From contig NC_092702.1 in assembly GCF_964275005.1 (NCBI RefSeq), positions 4,528,501 to 4,592,500 on the forward strand: 64,000 bases of DNA, read 5' to 3'. Shown piece after piece: positions 53,890 to 64,000 of the stretch (its first letter is position 1; each line of letters begins with the position of its first letter). Position numbers and translations under genes: made by a program. The stretch comes from Diadema setosum. Lineage: Eukaryota > Echinodermata > Echinoidea > Diadematoida > Diadematidae. Under the pieces are notes generated by a model, which did not search any database, was not told the DNA's origin, and saw only the letters and a program-made list of their open reading frames with translations.

Positions 53890-55034
53890 AACCATGAGAG
53901 TTTTCATGCCAGGCAAACCCGAGCTTTTATACCAGCGAGATAGACCATGCACAGGTAGGAAGACTAGAATAGAATATAAAATGAACACATGACCGATTCA
54001 AGTCATGTATCGTCATCCTGCAAATGTGACGGTGACAGATGAATCGGAATGATGTATGGTATTCTATATAGATGAGGAAAAATCAAATTATTCAGGAATC
54101 ATCTAAATTCGGTCCTATAATATGGCTTTCGTGCTCCCTCATCATGCTTATGTAGATGTGTACTTTTAGCTACACACACGGGAGCCCCTTGGGAGCGTCA
54201 ATGACGCGCCATAAGGTTTAGTAGTATGATACTGTGTAGTCCATAAAAACACAATAATCTACTTATCACCGAAGACCTCTTCATTACCATCATTTTATTG
54301 CTAACGGTCATACTAATTGTTCTTATCATTACTGTAGTATTATACATCTATCCTTGTTTACCTTTCTTCCCGATTACCTCACTGATACGCACCCGTGCAT
54401 GTATAGCGTTATAAGGCTTAACTGAATCATCTTTACCACGCCTATATAGTATGATCAGAATGTGAAAAAAGCACGGTTAACTAGTCATCATCCAAAACAA
54501 TGTCATCATCATTCATATTACTGTAGATACTACAATCATTATACTTGTTATCGTATCTTAGTATATTATGTGTTTCTTTTTCATATACATTCGATAACCT
54601 TTTAATCTGCATGCATGGATGATAATCATACGTAATGTAACCAACAATGAAATATACTGTTCATTTAGCACTTTGAGAAGTCGAATATACAGTATGATGA
54701 GAATGATGTAGCCCTATACCTACCAGTTATACACAATACACCTATCAATCGATAAACGCAATGGCCACTGAGAAACAATACACTGTATTAAAGTGATTCT
54801 AAAGGGGTGGCATATTTTTGGTTTTGGTCCGAATAAAATCTTGGTCCCACCTTTTATTATAGGACCAATACAACTAGCAACAATCATACTATGAATATAT
54901 GTATAACCAAAATTATGTTTGTTTATACAGTCCATGATCTCGCTCAAATGCACTGTGCTTTCATAGACTGTATGCACAAGAAATGCATGAGTACCGTCCA
55001 TAGGCGTACCCAGGATTTTTTAGAGGGGGGTGTT

Positions 55035-56085
55035 CAGTGGCGTACCGTGGGTCAAGACATGGGGGGGGGGGGGCGCACCTCATGGAAGCAACATCAGAAT
55101 TGCATAACTGTACAATTAAATGCGAGCGAGCGGAGCGAGCGAGTTTGAAAATTTTGACATTTTACAGTCCCCAAACTGCCGTTTGTAGCTATATATAATA
55201 ATATATGTATATATATATATATATATGAATTTGCTTTGGAAATTAAGGGGTTTGCACCGGGTGCAACTGCTGGCAGTTGCTGGCAGTAACAACAAGAGAA
55301 TGGCATAACGATTAAAGAAAATTTTGACATTTTAAGTCCCCAAACTGCCCTTGGCAGCTATATTTTTTCGCTTTAGAAATTAAGGGCAGGGGGTTGCACC
55401 GGGCGGAACTGCTGGCAATTACTGACAGCAACATCGGGAGAATTGCATAACGATTAAATGCGAGCGAGCTTGAAAATTTTGACATTTTACAGTCCCAAAA
55501 CTGCTGTTTGTAGCTATATTTTATCGCCTTAGAAATTAAGGGGAGGGGGCGCACCGGGCGCAACTGCTGGCAATTACTGACAGCAATATCAGGAGAATTG
55601 CATAACGATAAAATGCGAGCGAGCGAAGCGAGCGAGCTTGAAAATTTTGACATTACCCCAAACTGCCGTTTGTAGCTATATTTTTTCGCTTTAGAAATAA
55701 AGGGGATGGGGCGCACCGAGCGCAACTGCTGGCAATTACTGACAGCAACATCAGGAGAATTGCATAACGATTAAATGCGAGCGAGCGAAGCGAGCGAGCT
55801 TGAAAATTTTGACATTTTACAGTCCCAAAACTGCCGTTTGTAGCTATATTTTTTCGCTTTGGAAATTCGGGGGGGGGGGGGGGCGCACCGGGCGCAACTG
55901 CTGGCAATTACTGGCAGTAACAACAGGAGAATGGCATAACGGTTAAAATGCGAGCGAGCGAAGCGAGCGAGCTTGAAAATTTTGACATTTTACCGTCCAA
56001 AAACTGTCGTTTAAATTAGCTACATGTATATTTTTTTCGCATTGGAGGGAGGGGACGCCCGGTGCGCCCCCTGGATCCGCCACTG
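55035..56085. mobile_element. Nested hAT-like element A with 165-bp satellite
   Basis: Ends CAGTGGCGTACCGTGGG and GGATCCGCCACTG. Six tandem units of 155-173 bp (55,090-56,040) share a GCGAGCGAGCGAAGCGAGCG block and GAAAATTTTGACATTTTAC. Target duplication unclear. Confidence 0.65.
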
Positions 56086-56678
56086 GTAGTCAAGGGTGTC
56101 GGTTTATGTTCATGATTGGGGGAGGTATGACCAGCGAGGGGGCGTCGAAGTGACCAAGCAGGAGAAGGATGTCCAAAATCTGCACTTTACATAGAGCATC
56201 CCCTAATTTGTTTGTGTTTGTGAGTTTGTGTGTGTTTCATATAGATGGAAAAGTTAGGAAATAGCCAAGGTCAAGTCTTATTATTGGTAATGCTTAATTA
56301 GACTAGTATGTAAAGCAACACTGCAAAATCAATGATCAAGCTTTGATAGCAAATGTGTACAACCTATCAAACATTGCGCAACATTGCAGCGACTCTTTTT
56401 GCCATTCCGATATTCTGAGTACACTGCGCACATCCTGCTTGTATTCAAAATGCCAACCAGGAATCACGCTGAATCACAATCTTTTGTCGTTTCCGGGCTT
56501 TTTGAACAATGTTATACCTCTTTAATTATATGGTTAAAAGAAATCTTCGAAAAATATCTTTTTTTTTCTTGATCATCCTTTCATATCGATTTCAAAAGCA
56601 GTTTACTAACCCTTGAATTACCATTTTCGTAGGTTTTTTCCTCTCTTTTTTTTTCTTTTTTCTTCTTTTTTTCTTAAT

Positions 56679-56733
56679 CAGCGGATGGGGGGGGGGGGGG
56701 CACGTGCCCCCCATGCCCCCGTATACGCCACTG
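56679..56733. mobile_element. Very short CAGTGGCG-type remnant
   Basis: CAGCGGATGGGG ... GTATACGCCACTG with a G/C palindrome between. It looks like a deletion derivative of the same hAT-like group. Confidence 0.4.
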
Positions 56734-56984
56734 TTCCTAGACCTAGATATCTAATGAATTTTAGGCGCAATAAAGTCATCCAACCACAATTTTGTAGACT
56801 CACACTCACTTATCTTTCAGTTTTAACTTTCAGTTATTGAAAAGATTCATATCTACTATTACTAAAGGTTAACCAAGTCCATGTGCTATTACTAATTACA
56901 TTGAGTAGCAAGTAACTTGCTACTCCCAGAGCTTCCAGAGCTTGCTGCTTCCAGTGGGCTACTATACTGACTGTACTTGGTAGT

Positions 56985-58216
56985 CAGTGGCGTATCTAGG
57001 GAAAACGGCGCCCGTGGCAAGCGCGAAAATTGCGCCCCTAATTTCTGAAAAAGTATTCAACCCCAACCCCATCCCGGCAGGGACTTTAAAAAAGTCCTCA
57101 TGATAAATGCTTTTTGAAGCACTTAAGAGGGGTCTTTTGAGGGTGATTTAAATGTATAGGCTACCCTAAATTTTGATATATTTTGGCGAGCGAGCGCAGC
57201 AAGCGAGCCGAAAATTTTTATATTTCAGCTTTATACATAACATGGAATTCTTGTCATTTTTGGTTATTAAATCTTCGAGTTACGATTCTAATCATAGTGA
57301 CGGCCTTATAGATAACGATTTGTACCAAGTGTCCAACCCCATCCCGGTAGGGACTTAAAAAAAGTCCACATGATGTGCTTTTTCAAGCACTTATATAGAA
57401 GGGGTCTTTTGAGGGTGTTTTAAATGTTATAGATATTGAAGAATTTTGGCGAGCGAGTGCAACGAGCGAGCCGAAAATTTTTGTATTTCAGCTTACAAAA
57501 CATGGAATTCTTGTCATTTTTGGTTATTAAATCTTCGAATGACAATTCTAATCAAGATATAGTGACGGTCTTATAGATAACGATTTATACCAACAGTGTT
57601 CAACCCCAATCCCATCCCGGTAGGGACTTAAAAAAAGTCCACTTGATATGCTTTTTCGAGCACTTAAAAGGTTTTTTTTTTTTTTTTTAGGGTGATATAA
57701 AATCTGATAAATTTTGATAAATTTTGGCGAGCGAGCGCAGCGAGCGAGCCGACAATTTTTGAATTTCACCTTACAAAACATGGAATTCTTGTCATTTTTT
57801 GGTTATTAGATCTTACAATATTCTAATCAAGATAGTGACGGCTTCATAGATAACCATTTATGCCAACAAACTAAGGACTTGGAAAAATACTCTGAATTAC
57901 TACGAGTGAGTGAGCCGAAATTTTTATATTTCCACGTCATCATTACGTTTTGTTCTTCTTGTTTTGTTTTGTTTTTGATAAATTTTGGCGAGCGGGCGCA
58001 GCGAGCGAGCCGAAAATTTTTATATTTCAGCGTTACAAAACATGGAATTCATGGAATTCATGTTTTGTTTTTATCTTGTTTGATTTGGCTTTCTGCCCCC
58101 CCCCCCCTTCCCCCCGTCCGGGCGAGATTTTTTTTTTCTTCTTCTTTTTTTTTTCTCGTTTTTTTTTTTTTCACGGGCCCCCTTGCCCCCCCCCCCCCCC
58201 TCCAGATACGCCACTG
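56985..58216. mobile_element. Nested hAT-like element B with 265-bp satellite
   Basis: Ends CAGTGGCGTATCTAGG and CCAGATACGCCACTG, flanked by the perfect 8-bp duplication TTGGTAGT (56,977-56,984 and 58,217-58,224). Four tandem units of about 261-278 bp each contain GCGAGCGAGCGCAGCGAGCG and GGAATTCTTGTCATTTTTGG. Confidence 0.8.
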
Positions 58217-58810
58217 TTGGTAGTTGATACTACTGACTTAGCATGCAATGTGCCTATAATAGGCTGCAGCGCAGCATGCATTGTACACACATAATATTAC
58301 GCATCATACACAATTTACGGTACCGCGTACGGTATAATACCGGTAAACGGTGAACATTATGCGCAATGTATCTTCGCGATTCGTTCAGAAAGCAAAGCAG
58401 GGATCGGGAATGTCTACTGTTTGCGCGTCAGCTTTGCGCGCGGTGCAGTAACGTAGTATTAACACGTACTGTACACGAGTTCTTTAGTGCGTATGATATT
58501 ATGTAACTCCATAATGTATCATCATCCACACAAACATTAAAACAAGGAAGAGAGAGAGAGAGAGAGAAAATGAACGTAAAAGAAAGGAAAGGCGGAATTC
58601 AAAACGGAAATAAAAGCGGTAAAGACAGCTTTTGTTTCATTTTTGTCAACATCTAAGCATTGCTGAAGAGGGGTGTTGAATAGCTCAAACACCTCCCTTT
58701 TGCCCAAGGGGGGTGTTTGAACACCTTAAACACCCCCCTTTTGGCAAAGGGGGGTGTTTGAACACCCAAAACACCCCCCCCCCCCCCCTCGGTACGCCCT
58801 TGGTACCGTC

Positions 58811-59784
58811 TCAGCCGAAGTGCAGCTTTCTTGTTTGGCGCGATGCAAGGCTACTGTACAATATAGGCCAAGATCGATGAACAATCACGCTGTCACGATC
58901 AAAACTGTGAGGAAAAAAACAACAACACAATTCTGATAAACAGTTTCTGAGTTATCAATTCAAAAGTTACTGTTAACAGAGAAAATTCTAGAGATAGTAT
59001 ACAGCGTTTCACCCCTAATATTAGATTTCCAACGATCATTCAAAGAATTTTAACCGCCATGTGTTCTCATGCACCTTCGTTTTTACGCAGCACCAATGAC
59101 ATTGGTATGCACGCATGCAGCTCATGATTTCCGAACTGGAAACATTTCAGTCAGTTTAAGGAACAGCAACATGTAAATACATTGTCTTTTGTTTGTGTGT
59201 TTCGAATAAAGGTGAAGGAATGTATTCGACTCAAAATGTTACACACAAACTTGAGCACTAAGTACGAAATATATAGCACAATTATGATAAAAAATATACT
59301 AAGCTGAAGGGTCATTATATAAGACGACATCGAAGCTGGTGAGATTTTAACCTCATTATGATTTAAAGCTTTACTTTGACATGAATTCATACAGGACTGA
59401 GGTGAAGCATGAACTTTGGTCCCTCAAAAAACAGTAACTATGAGGATTTAGTGAACCTAATTCTACATTCTTTATCACGTACCTTCAAATAGATTTTCTA
59501 TCACATCGCCAAAAGCTTGTTTTGGCACTTGCATCGAAAATCAAGTACAGGGACGTGCAAGCGACAATGCACAGGATGAATCATTCAGACGGTTTCCTTC
59601 ACGGATATCTAAAAGAGCTGTTCCATTATTAGTCTTTTCCTGTTGCTGTTGAACATTATTTCAGTATGTTGAATCAGTAGGAAGACAACACTCAATCCAC
59701 ACGACATGTACAATGTTCATCCTATACTGAGTTTGCTTTGGCCCTTTTCTCCATGTTTTTATCAAAGAGAATAAGTAATAATAA
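58811..59784. other. Unit 2 flank behind the hAT nest
   Basis: Non-coding. From about 59,400 it matches unit 1 from about 48,900. Confidence 0.5.
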
Positions 59785-60655
59785 GTACAGCATTTGTAAT
59801 GCGCCTTCGATCTAGTATCCTATTCTGAGGCACAGAGGGACGTAATTATGAAAAGAATAGTATACATCATAGTCATAATTGTACATAAGAAGGTTGAAAA
59901 AGAAGAAATAGATAAGTAGAGATATACACACCAATGAACAATTCGTTGAAAATTCAATCGAAACAAAATGCGAACATATGTGATTTCAAAAGCTTTTTAA
60001 ATGTTTCAATGGTCTCTGCTGATCGGATCCTCAGTGGAAGAGCGTTCCAGAGAGATGGGGCTGCAGAAACAAAGGCTTTTTCTCCGAGAGTCGAGATTGT
60101 TCTTTTAACTGTTAATTGTTTACTATTACATGAACGGAGATTTCTGCCAGGGACGTATTCTGAAACAAGGTTTTGCAAATATTTTGGAGCTGAAGAATGT
60201 ACTGCTTTCCATGTATGAATAAGAATTTTAAACTCTATCCGCTTGGATACTGGTAGCCAGTGAAGATTTTTTGGAACTGGGGTAATGCTGGAGAAGCGAG
60301 ATGTTCCACTGAGGACCCGAGCAGCAGAGTTCTGAGCACGCTGTAGTTTGGCCAGTTGGTAAGATGAAGCCTTGAACAATAATGCATTTCCATAATCAAT
60401 ACGAGACAAAACATACGAATGAATAACAGAGGCTGCAACTTTGTTTGATAAGGATTTTCTGATACTGTGAATATTGCGTAGTTGCAAATATACAGATCGA
60501 CATGTGTTTGTAATGTGTGTCGCCATTGACATTTCAGGGTCAAAATAAACTCCAAGATTCCTACAATTTGACACAGATTGTACATTGACACATCCAATTC
60601 GTAATGAAAAAGAATTATATGCAGCATACCTACACAAGTTCACCCTTCCCCCCCC
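59785..60655 (-). mobile_element. 5'-truncated LINE (CR1/L2-like), end of reverse transcriptase ORF
   Basis: A minus-strand frame of about 225 residues, stopping at 59954, has RNLGVYFDPEMSMATHI, VLSRIDYGNALL, QRAQNSAARV and HWLPVSKRIEFKI. These are typical of the region behind the reverse-transcriptase palm in CR1/L2/Jockey-type elements. No stop interrupts it. A TTATTATTACTTATT-like tail lies at the 3' end. It is absent from unit 1, so it inserted after the duplication. Confidence 0.85.
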
Positions 60656-60715
60656 CCCCGAAAAGAAAAATATACACTTCAAATTGCCTATTATCAGGAA
60701 CATGTTTTTATATCA

Positions 60716-60735
60716 TTGTGTGTGTGTGTGTGTGT
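60716..60735. repeat. TG microsatellite
   Basis: About ten TG dinucleotides directly beside the LINE junction. Confidence 0.8.
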
Positions 60736-60886
60736 GGTTCTACTTTTTAAACACACTTATGAAGTCTCTTTCTTTATCTAGATCGGGGATTATAATTGCG
60801 GGAAGAATAAAGAAAAAGTGGCCTGTTAAATTGCAGTACCTTTAGTCAAAGAATACAGTATTTTGTAACACTGAGGGTATCCTCAT

Positions 60887-60892
60887 TTTATT
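60887..60892 (-). terminator. Conserved polyA signal, TRIM copy 2
   Basis: AATAAA on the minus strand about 445 bp behind the stop, at the position equivalent to 49,614. Confidence 0.4.
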
Positions 60893-61334
60893 GCGACGAA
60901 GTTTGATATACATTGAATGAATAATTCCAGTACATAGTACTCTAAATTTGTTAAAAACAGTGAAACTTCTTAGGTTACAAAGGTTTTAATCATACCGTCA
61001 CTCTGATCTCGGTATTTGCAAATTATTCTTTTCCACTCTACTCCATCATGTTTTACACGCATTCTGACGATCAAGATTAACTCGAGTCAAATGACTCTCT
61101 GTGGGTACCTTCGTCTTTACAATAATACATGTAATTGATTTGAGAGCCATAAACAAGGTGCATAATTATTGCAATAATATGGTGTCATAGATAGTTCTAG
61201 TTTATATTGGAATAAATACGTTATTGATTTAACCAGTAATATATGAATGAATTATATCACTACTTTTTAACCTTGCAAAATGATAAATAAAATCGGACTT
61301 GAAACGATTTCAGAGACTGTAATTTTCGCAAGTT

Positions 61335-63419
61335 TTACGTATCGCAATGAGAAACTGTTGTAACCTTCCCATCCACACCCGTTGCCGTCAAGACAGCGGC
61401 CGAAAACATTCCAGATGGAGACACAGCCAACACGAGGTCACTTAAGTCGTGGATTTCCTTTTCGAATAGCGTGTCGAACTCCTCTCCTTGAAAGGTGAAC
61501 CTCTGCAGCGTCTTTTGGCCGGTTTCGTCGGCCCAGAGCACGCAGACAAGCCCGTGGACATCGCAGCCTACCACCGCCTTTTTCCATTCATCATCATGGA
61601 TGGACGTGAGGACGTTTCCGTTGAAGTCGAGGATGCTCGCAGAGGCGGGTTCGTGCGATATGACAACGCAAGTCGGCTTCTTGTAGGATACAGCTACCCC
61701 AGTCGGTGACAGATCACCTGTTTGAATTGTACGCTGCGGGCTACCGTCAGCTCGAAGGACGAAAACTCGTCGATGATCTCCGTCCGATGCGTAGATAGTA
61801 TCCTCACCGTCCGTAGCCAGACCGGATATGCTCCTCTCCGCCGGAAGTGCTCCCGATATTTCCGTCAGGTTTTCTGCTAGGAGATGCAACTTGGCGTCAG
61901 TGGTAGCAAGAACGAATCGGTGGTCAGAGAGAGTGCAGAAACACATGATGCTGTCGTACTGCAATGTGGGCAGCAAGCGATTCCAAGCAAAGGTGCCACA
62001 TCCTGGAATTCCCACTGCGGTTACCTTCATGGACGTACACAAAGAGGAGGGTTTTACATATTTCGAGGTATGAGTGTCACATGAAACAGGGGTATAATAT
62101 CCTGGACCGAGATAATGTGCTTGCGAGCCGCTTTTAACATAAACAAGCTCCGATGTGAGGCCGACGCATTCGTCCTGTACCACGGAAGCAAGGCGTCCGT
62201 CTCGCGTGAATTGCAAGTCCTTTGGACCACTGTTACACGAAATACTTACAGTTCCTCTTTCATTGCAGCTACACTCTTCAATGAACTTGCCAACTTTAGC
62301 CTCCAAGGGTGTTACGTGGAAATGTAATCGTTCCATCGACTGCTCGATATTCTTCAGCACCTGTTCGTCCGGTTCCTCCGCTATAGTCCTGTCCATAGCT
62401 TCGAGCAAGCTCTTGTACATGGAAGCAATTCCTACAAGATCATGTTTGTTGTCCAGTACTTGCTTTGTCATCAATATGCTCTTCTCGACCAACGCCTTCA
62501 TATTCTCAGTTTTCTGTCGTAATTGACTGAGTTGCTTGTTCTTTTGTTCCAGATGCTCATACCCTTCCCGTTCTAACCGATGGTGAAACTCTTTAACTCG
62601 TGTTTTGTACTCCTCAACGGCACATTGCATACTCTTGCTTGTTTTCTTAAAGTGGTCGGTGAAATGTGGTTCTAGCTGGTCAAGCAAGTTGAGAAACTTT
62701 GCGAATTTCTCTGACTTTGCGGCAACGTCTTTACATCTCGAGCTCAGCTTCTCTCTAATTGTTGGAACGAAGTCTTTCAGGAACTGCAGCTTGTGTCCCT
62801 GCTCTCGGCTGTGGTCGATAAGTGTACAGTCATGGCATATAGGTTCCAGGCAAGTCACGCAGAATAGCTTCAGCTTCTCATCAGTGTGCTTTGGGCACAA
62901 GACGGAATGGTCTTTACTCTGAAAGGTGACCTTTCCCTCCAGCAAATCTGAGATGCTGGCTACTGTGTGATTCTGTGTCATCCGAAGTCCCGCGTGGGCA
63001 GATGAGCACCGCTGACAGAGAATCTGACAACATTCGCGGCAGTAGGTATATGGGTTTCCTTCGGCGATGTCCTCAGACGGATGAGCATAGCCACAAGCTT
63101 CACACTTGTTGGCCGAGTGTGTCAGCTTCCTTTCTCGCACCTCTTTCTCTATGAAAGCCTCGACAAGCCGTGTAGCTCTGAAATCTAGCCGTAATCCGCG
63201 CACACCATTCTCCGGTAGCTCAGTATAATCTTTGCACAGAGCGCACTCCAGTGACACTTTCCCCGAATCGTCCTTTTGGCTTCGTGCACACTTCTCCAAA
63301 CACTTCTCACAGAAACTATGGAGACACGCTAGAATACGAGGAGTATCTAACCTTTCCAGGCAAATAGCACACTCCACCTCGTCGGAAACAACTGAATCTA
63401 GGTTCATGATTGACGCCAT
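61335..63419 (-). CDS. TRIM E3 ubiquitin ligase, copy 2 (intronless)
   Basis: 694 residues from ATG 63419 (MASIMNLDSVV). The frame is open four codons further up only through a GTG. RING, both B-boxes and the coiled coil align along their length with copy 1, and all RING ligands are kept. It differs by lacking two residues in the RING loop (LEKCARS against LEKQFARS). It has about 40 extra residues beginning ECVGLTSELVYVKSG before the propeller region, and it lacks the EYGRIQ segment present in copy 1. Divergence with open frames in both suggests both are functional. Role as for copy 1; substrate unknown. Confidence 0.9.
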   Translation of the reverse strand: MASIMNLDSVVSDEVECAICLERLDTPRILACLHSFCEKCLEKCARSQKDDSGKVSLECALCKDYTELPENGVRGLRLDFRATRLVEAFIEKEVRERKLTHSANKCEACGYAHPSEDIAEGNPYTYCRECCQILCQRCSSAHAGLRMTQNHTVASISDLLEGKVTFQSKDHSVLCPKHTDEKLKLFCVTCLEPICHDCTLIDHSREQGHKLQFLKDFVPTIREKLSSRCKDVAAKSEKFAKFLNLLDQLEPHFTDHFKKTSKSMQCAVEEYKTRVKEFHHRLEREGYEHLEQKNKQLSQLRQKTENMKALVEKSILMTKQVLDNKHDLVGIASMYKSLLEAMDRTIAEEPDEQVLKNIEQSMERLHFHVTPLEAKVGKFIEECSCNERGTVSISCNSGPKDLQFTRDGRLASVVQDECVGLTSELVYVKSGSQAHYLGPGYYTPVSCDTHTSKYVKPSSLCTSMKVTAVGIPGCGTFAWNRLLPTLQYDSIMCFCTLSDHRFVLATTDAKLHLLAENLTEISGALPAERSISGLATDGEDTIYASDGDHRRVFVLRADGSPQRTIQTGDLSPTGVAVSYKKPTCVVISHEPASASILDFNGNVLTSIHDDEWKKAVVGCDVHGLVCVLWADETGQKTLQRFTFQGEEFDTLFEKEIHDLSDLVLAVSPSGMFSAAVLTATGVDGKVTTVSHCDT

Positions 63420-63520
63420 GACTGCTGCTTTCACAAGGTTACTCTCTGCCGAAAAGTAAGCGATACTACATGTATGCAGCGCTTGTCACATGATTATGGT
63501 TATGTCGATACGAAAGTCAG

Positions 63521-64000
63521 ATGTGACAAGAAAATGGGATATATATATCATATAGAGTGCTCTTATATTTTGCAGAGCATAAAAGCGCACTGCGTGCGTT
63601 GAGAGGTCTCCCTCTCTTAGATTTTACATGTATAAAGCGGGCGGCGTAATACGCAATGGAGGGGAACGGCGCACCCCCCCCCCCCATAAACAGGTGTGAT
63701 AATCGCGGGTGCTTATTACATTACCTTGCGGAATGAATTCTGCCTCCCTTTCATTCCTTCCGTTTTAAAGGGGCAAATAACATTACATATGTATTTAGGA
63801 CCTCATAAAGCCATTCGGAAGCATCATTTCTGCCTAGGCATGAAATAAATTGAAGAAATTACCTTTACTTTCCAGTCTCCAGTCCCATAAAGTTCGATTT
63901 AACAATTGGAAGTTATGAAAGGCGGGTTCATGATGCCTTTTTCTCTCTCTTTTGCCTGACTCTTTTGGCCGTATATCAGAGGCGACGATCGGGGGGGGGG
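63521..64000. other. Right flank, nothing recognised
   Basis: Contains poly-C (63,674-63,687) and a poly-G end of window. It may hold part of another G/C-run element, but no boundary is visible. Confidence 0.4.

Larger units (their letters stand above)
54999..58802. mobile_element. 3.8-kb hAT-like element, carries two nested elements
   Basis: Ends CATAGGCGTACCCAGG and (complement) CAAGGGCGTACCGAGG, flanked by the 8-bp duplication GTACCGTC (54,991-54,998 and 58,803-58,810). GGGGTGTTTGAACACC repeats lie near the right end. No transposase frame is visible. Confidence 0.75.
53690..63520 (-). repeat. Segmental duplication unit 2 (with TRIM gene), expanded by insertions
   Basis: Collinear with unit 1, but about twice as long because of the hAT nest (54,999-58,802) and a LINE (59,785-60,655). 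AC microsatellite at 53,847-53,884. Confidence 0.8.

Noticed and set aside
55090-58020. Regular repeats resembling a CRISPR array
   Set aside because: Units of 155-278 bp without conserved-repeat/variable-spacer structure, inside eukaryotic transposons; these are satellites.
60235-60627. Second frame over the LINE
   Set aside because: Overlaps the reverse-transcriptase frame in another phase and has no retroelement motifs.

Overview
This is eukaryotic animal DNA: AT-rich, with short GT-AG-spliced exons in long introns and very dense short DNA transposons and tRNA-derived SINEs. The protein families, the intronless TRIM pair and the TTAA-flanked MITEs fit an echinoderm, most likely a sea urchin. 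That assignment is inference, because no species marker can be read directly.

Left part (1-8.5 kb, minus strand): the 5' end of a DHX9 / RNA helicase A gene. A non-coding first exon near 8.35-8.48 kb and five further exons (8.3 down to 3.44 kb) encode dsRNA-binding domain 1 and the start of dsRNA-binding domain 2. The next expected exon is not in the remaining 3.4 kb. That stretch holds only weak candidate exons of unknown genes.

Centre (about 11.9-45.2 kb, plus strand): one complete TRPM-family cation channel gene, divergent from DHX9. I traced 22 coding exons whose splice phases all agree and that sum to exactly 1449 codons plus a stop. They run from the N-terminal TRPM homology region through six membrane segments and an IYGE pore, then the TRP-box region and a coiled coil, ending in a charged tail without a NUDT9-H or alpha-kinase domain. 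An upstream exon around 11.9-12.05 kb probably belongs to it. A long 3'UTR may run to a polyA signal at 45,204. Introns carry a 1-kb foldback element, a piggyBac-like MITE, four copies of a 90-bp TTAA MITE, SINEs, a transposon filled with telomere-like repeats, and GAT microsatellites. The end of the S6 exon is present three times in tandem, separated by GAT repeats.

Right part (47.5-63.5 kb, minus strand): a segmental duplication of an intronless TRIM gene (RING, two B-boxes, coiled coil, propeller-like C-terminus). Unit 1 is about 47.5-52.0 kb and unit 2 about 53.7-63.5 kb. Unit 2 has been expanded by a 3.8-kb nest of hAT-like elements with internal satellite arrays and by a 5'-truncated LINE. 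Both TRIM frames are open and both keep their zinc ligands.

The DHX9, TRPM and TRIM genes have no obvious shared pathway; they appear to be ordinary neighbours. The most unusual items are the triplicated S6 segment, a spliced upstream reading frame that overlaps the TRPM start, and the telomere-repeat transposon with a perfect 8-bp target duplication. I saw no retrovirus, LTR element or Polinton.
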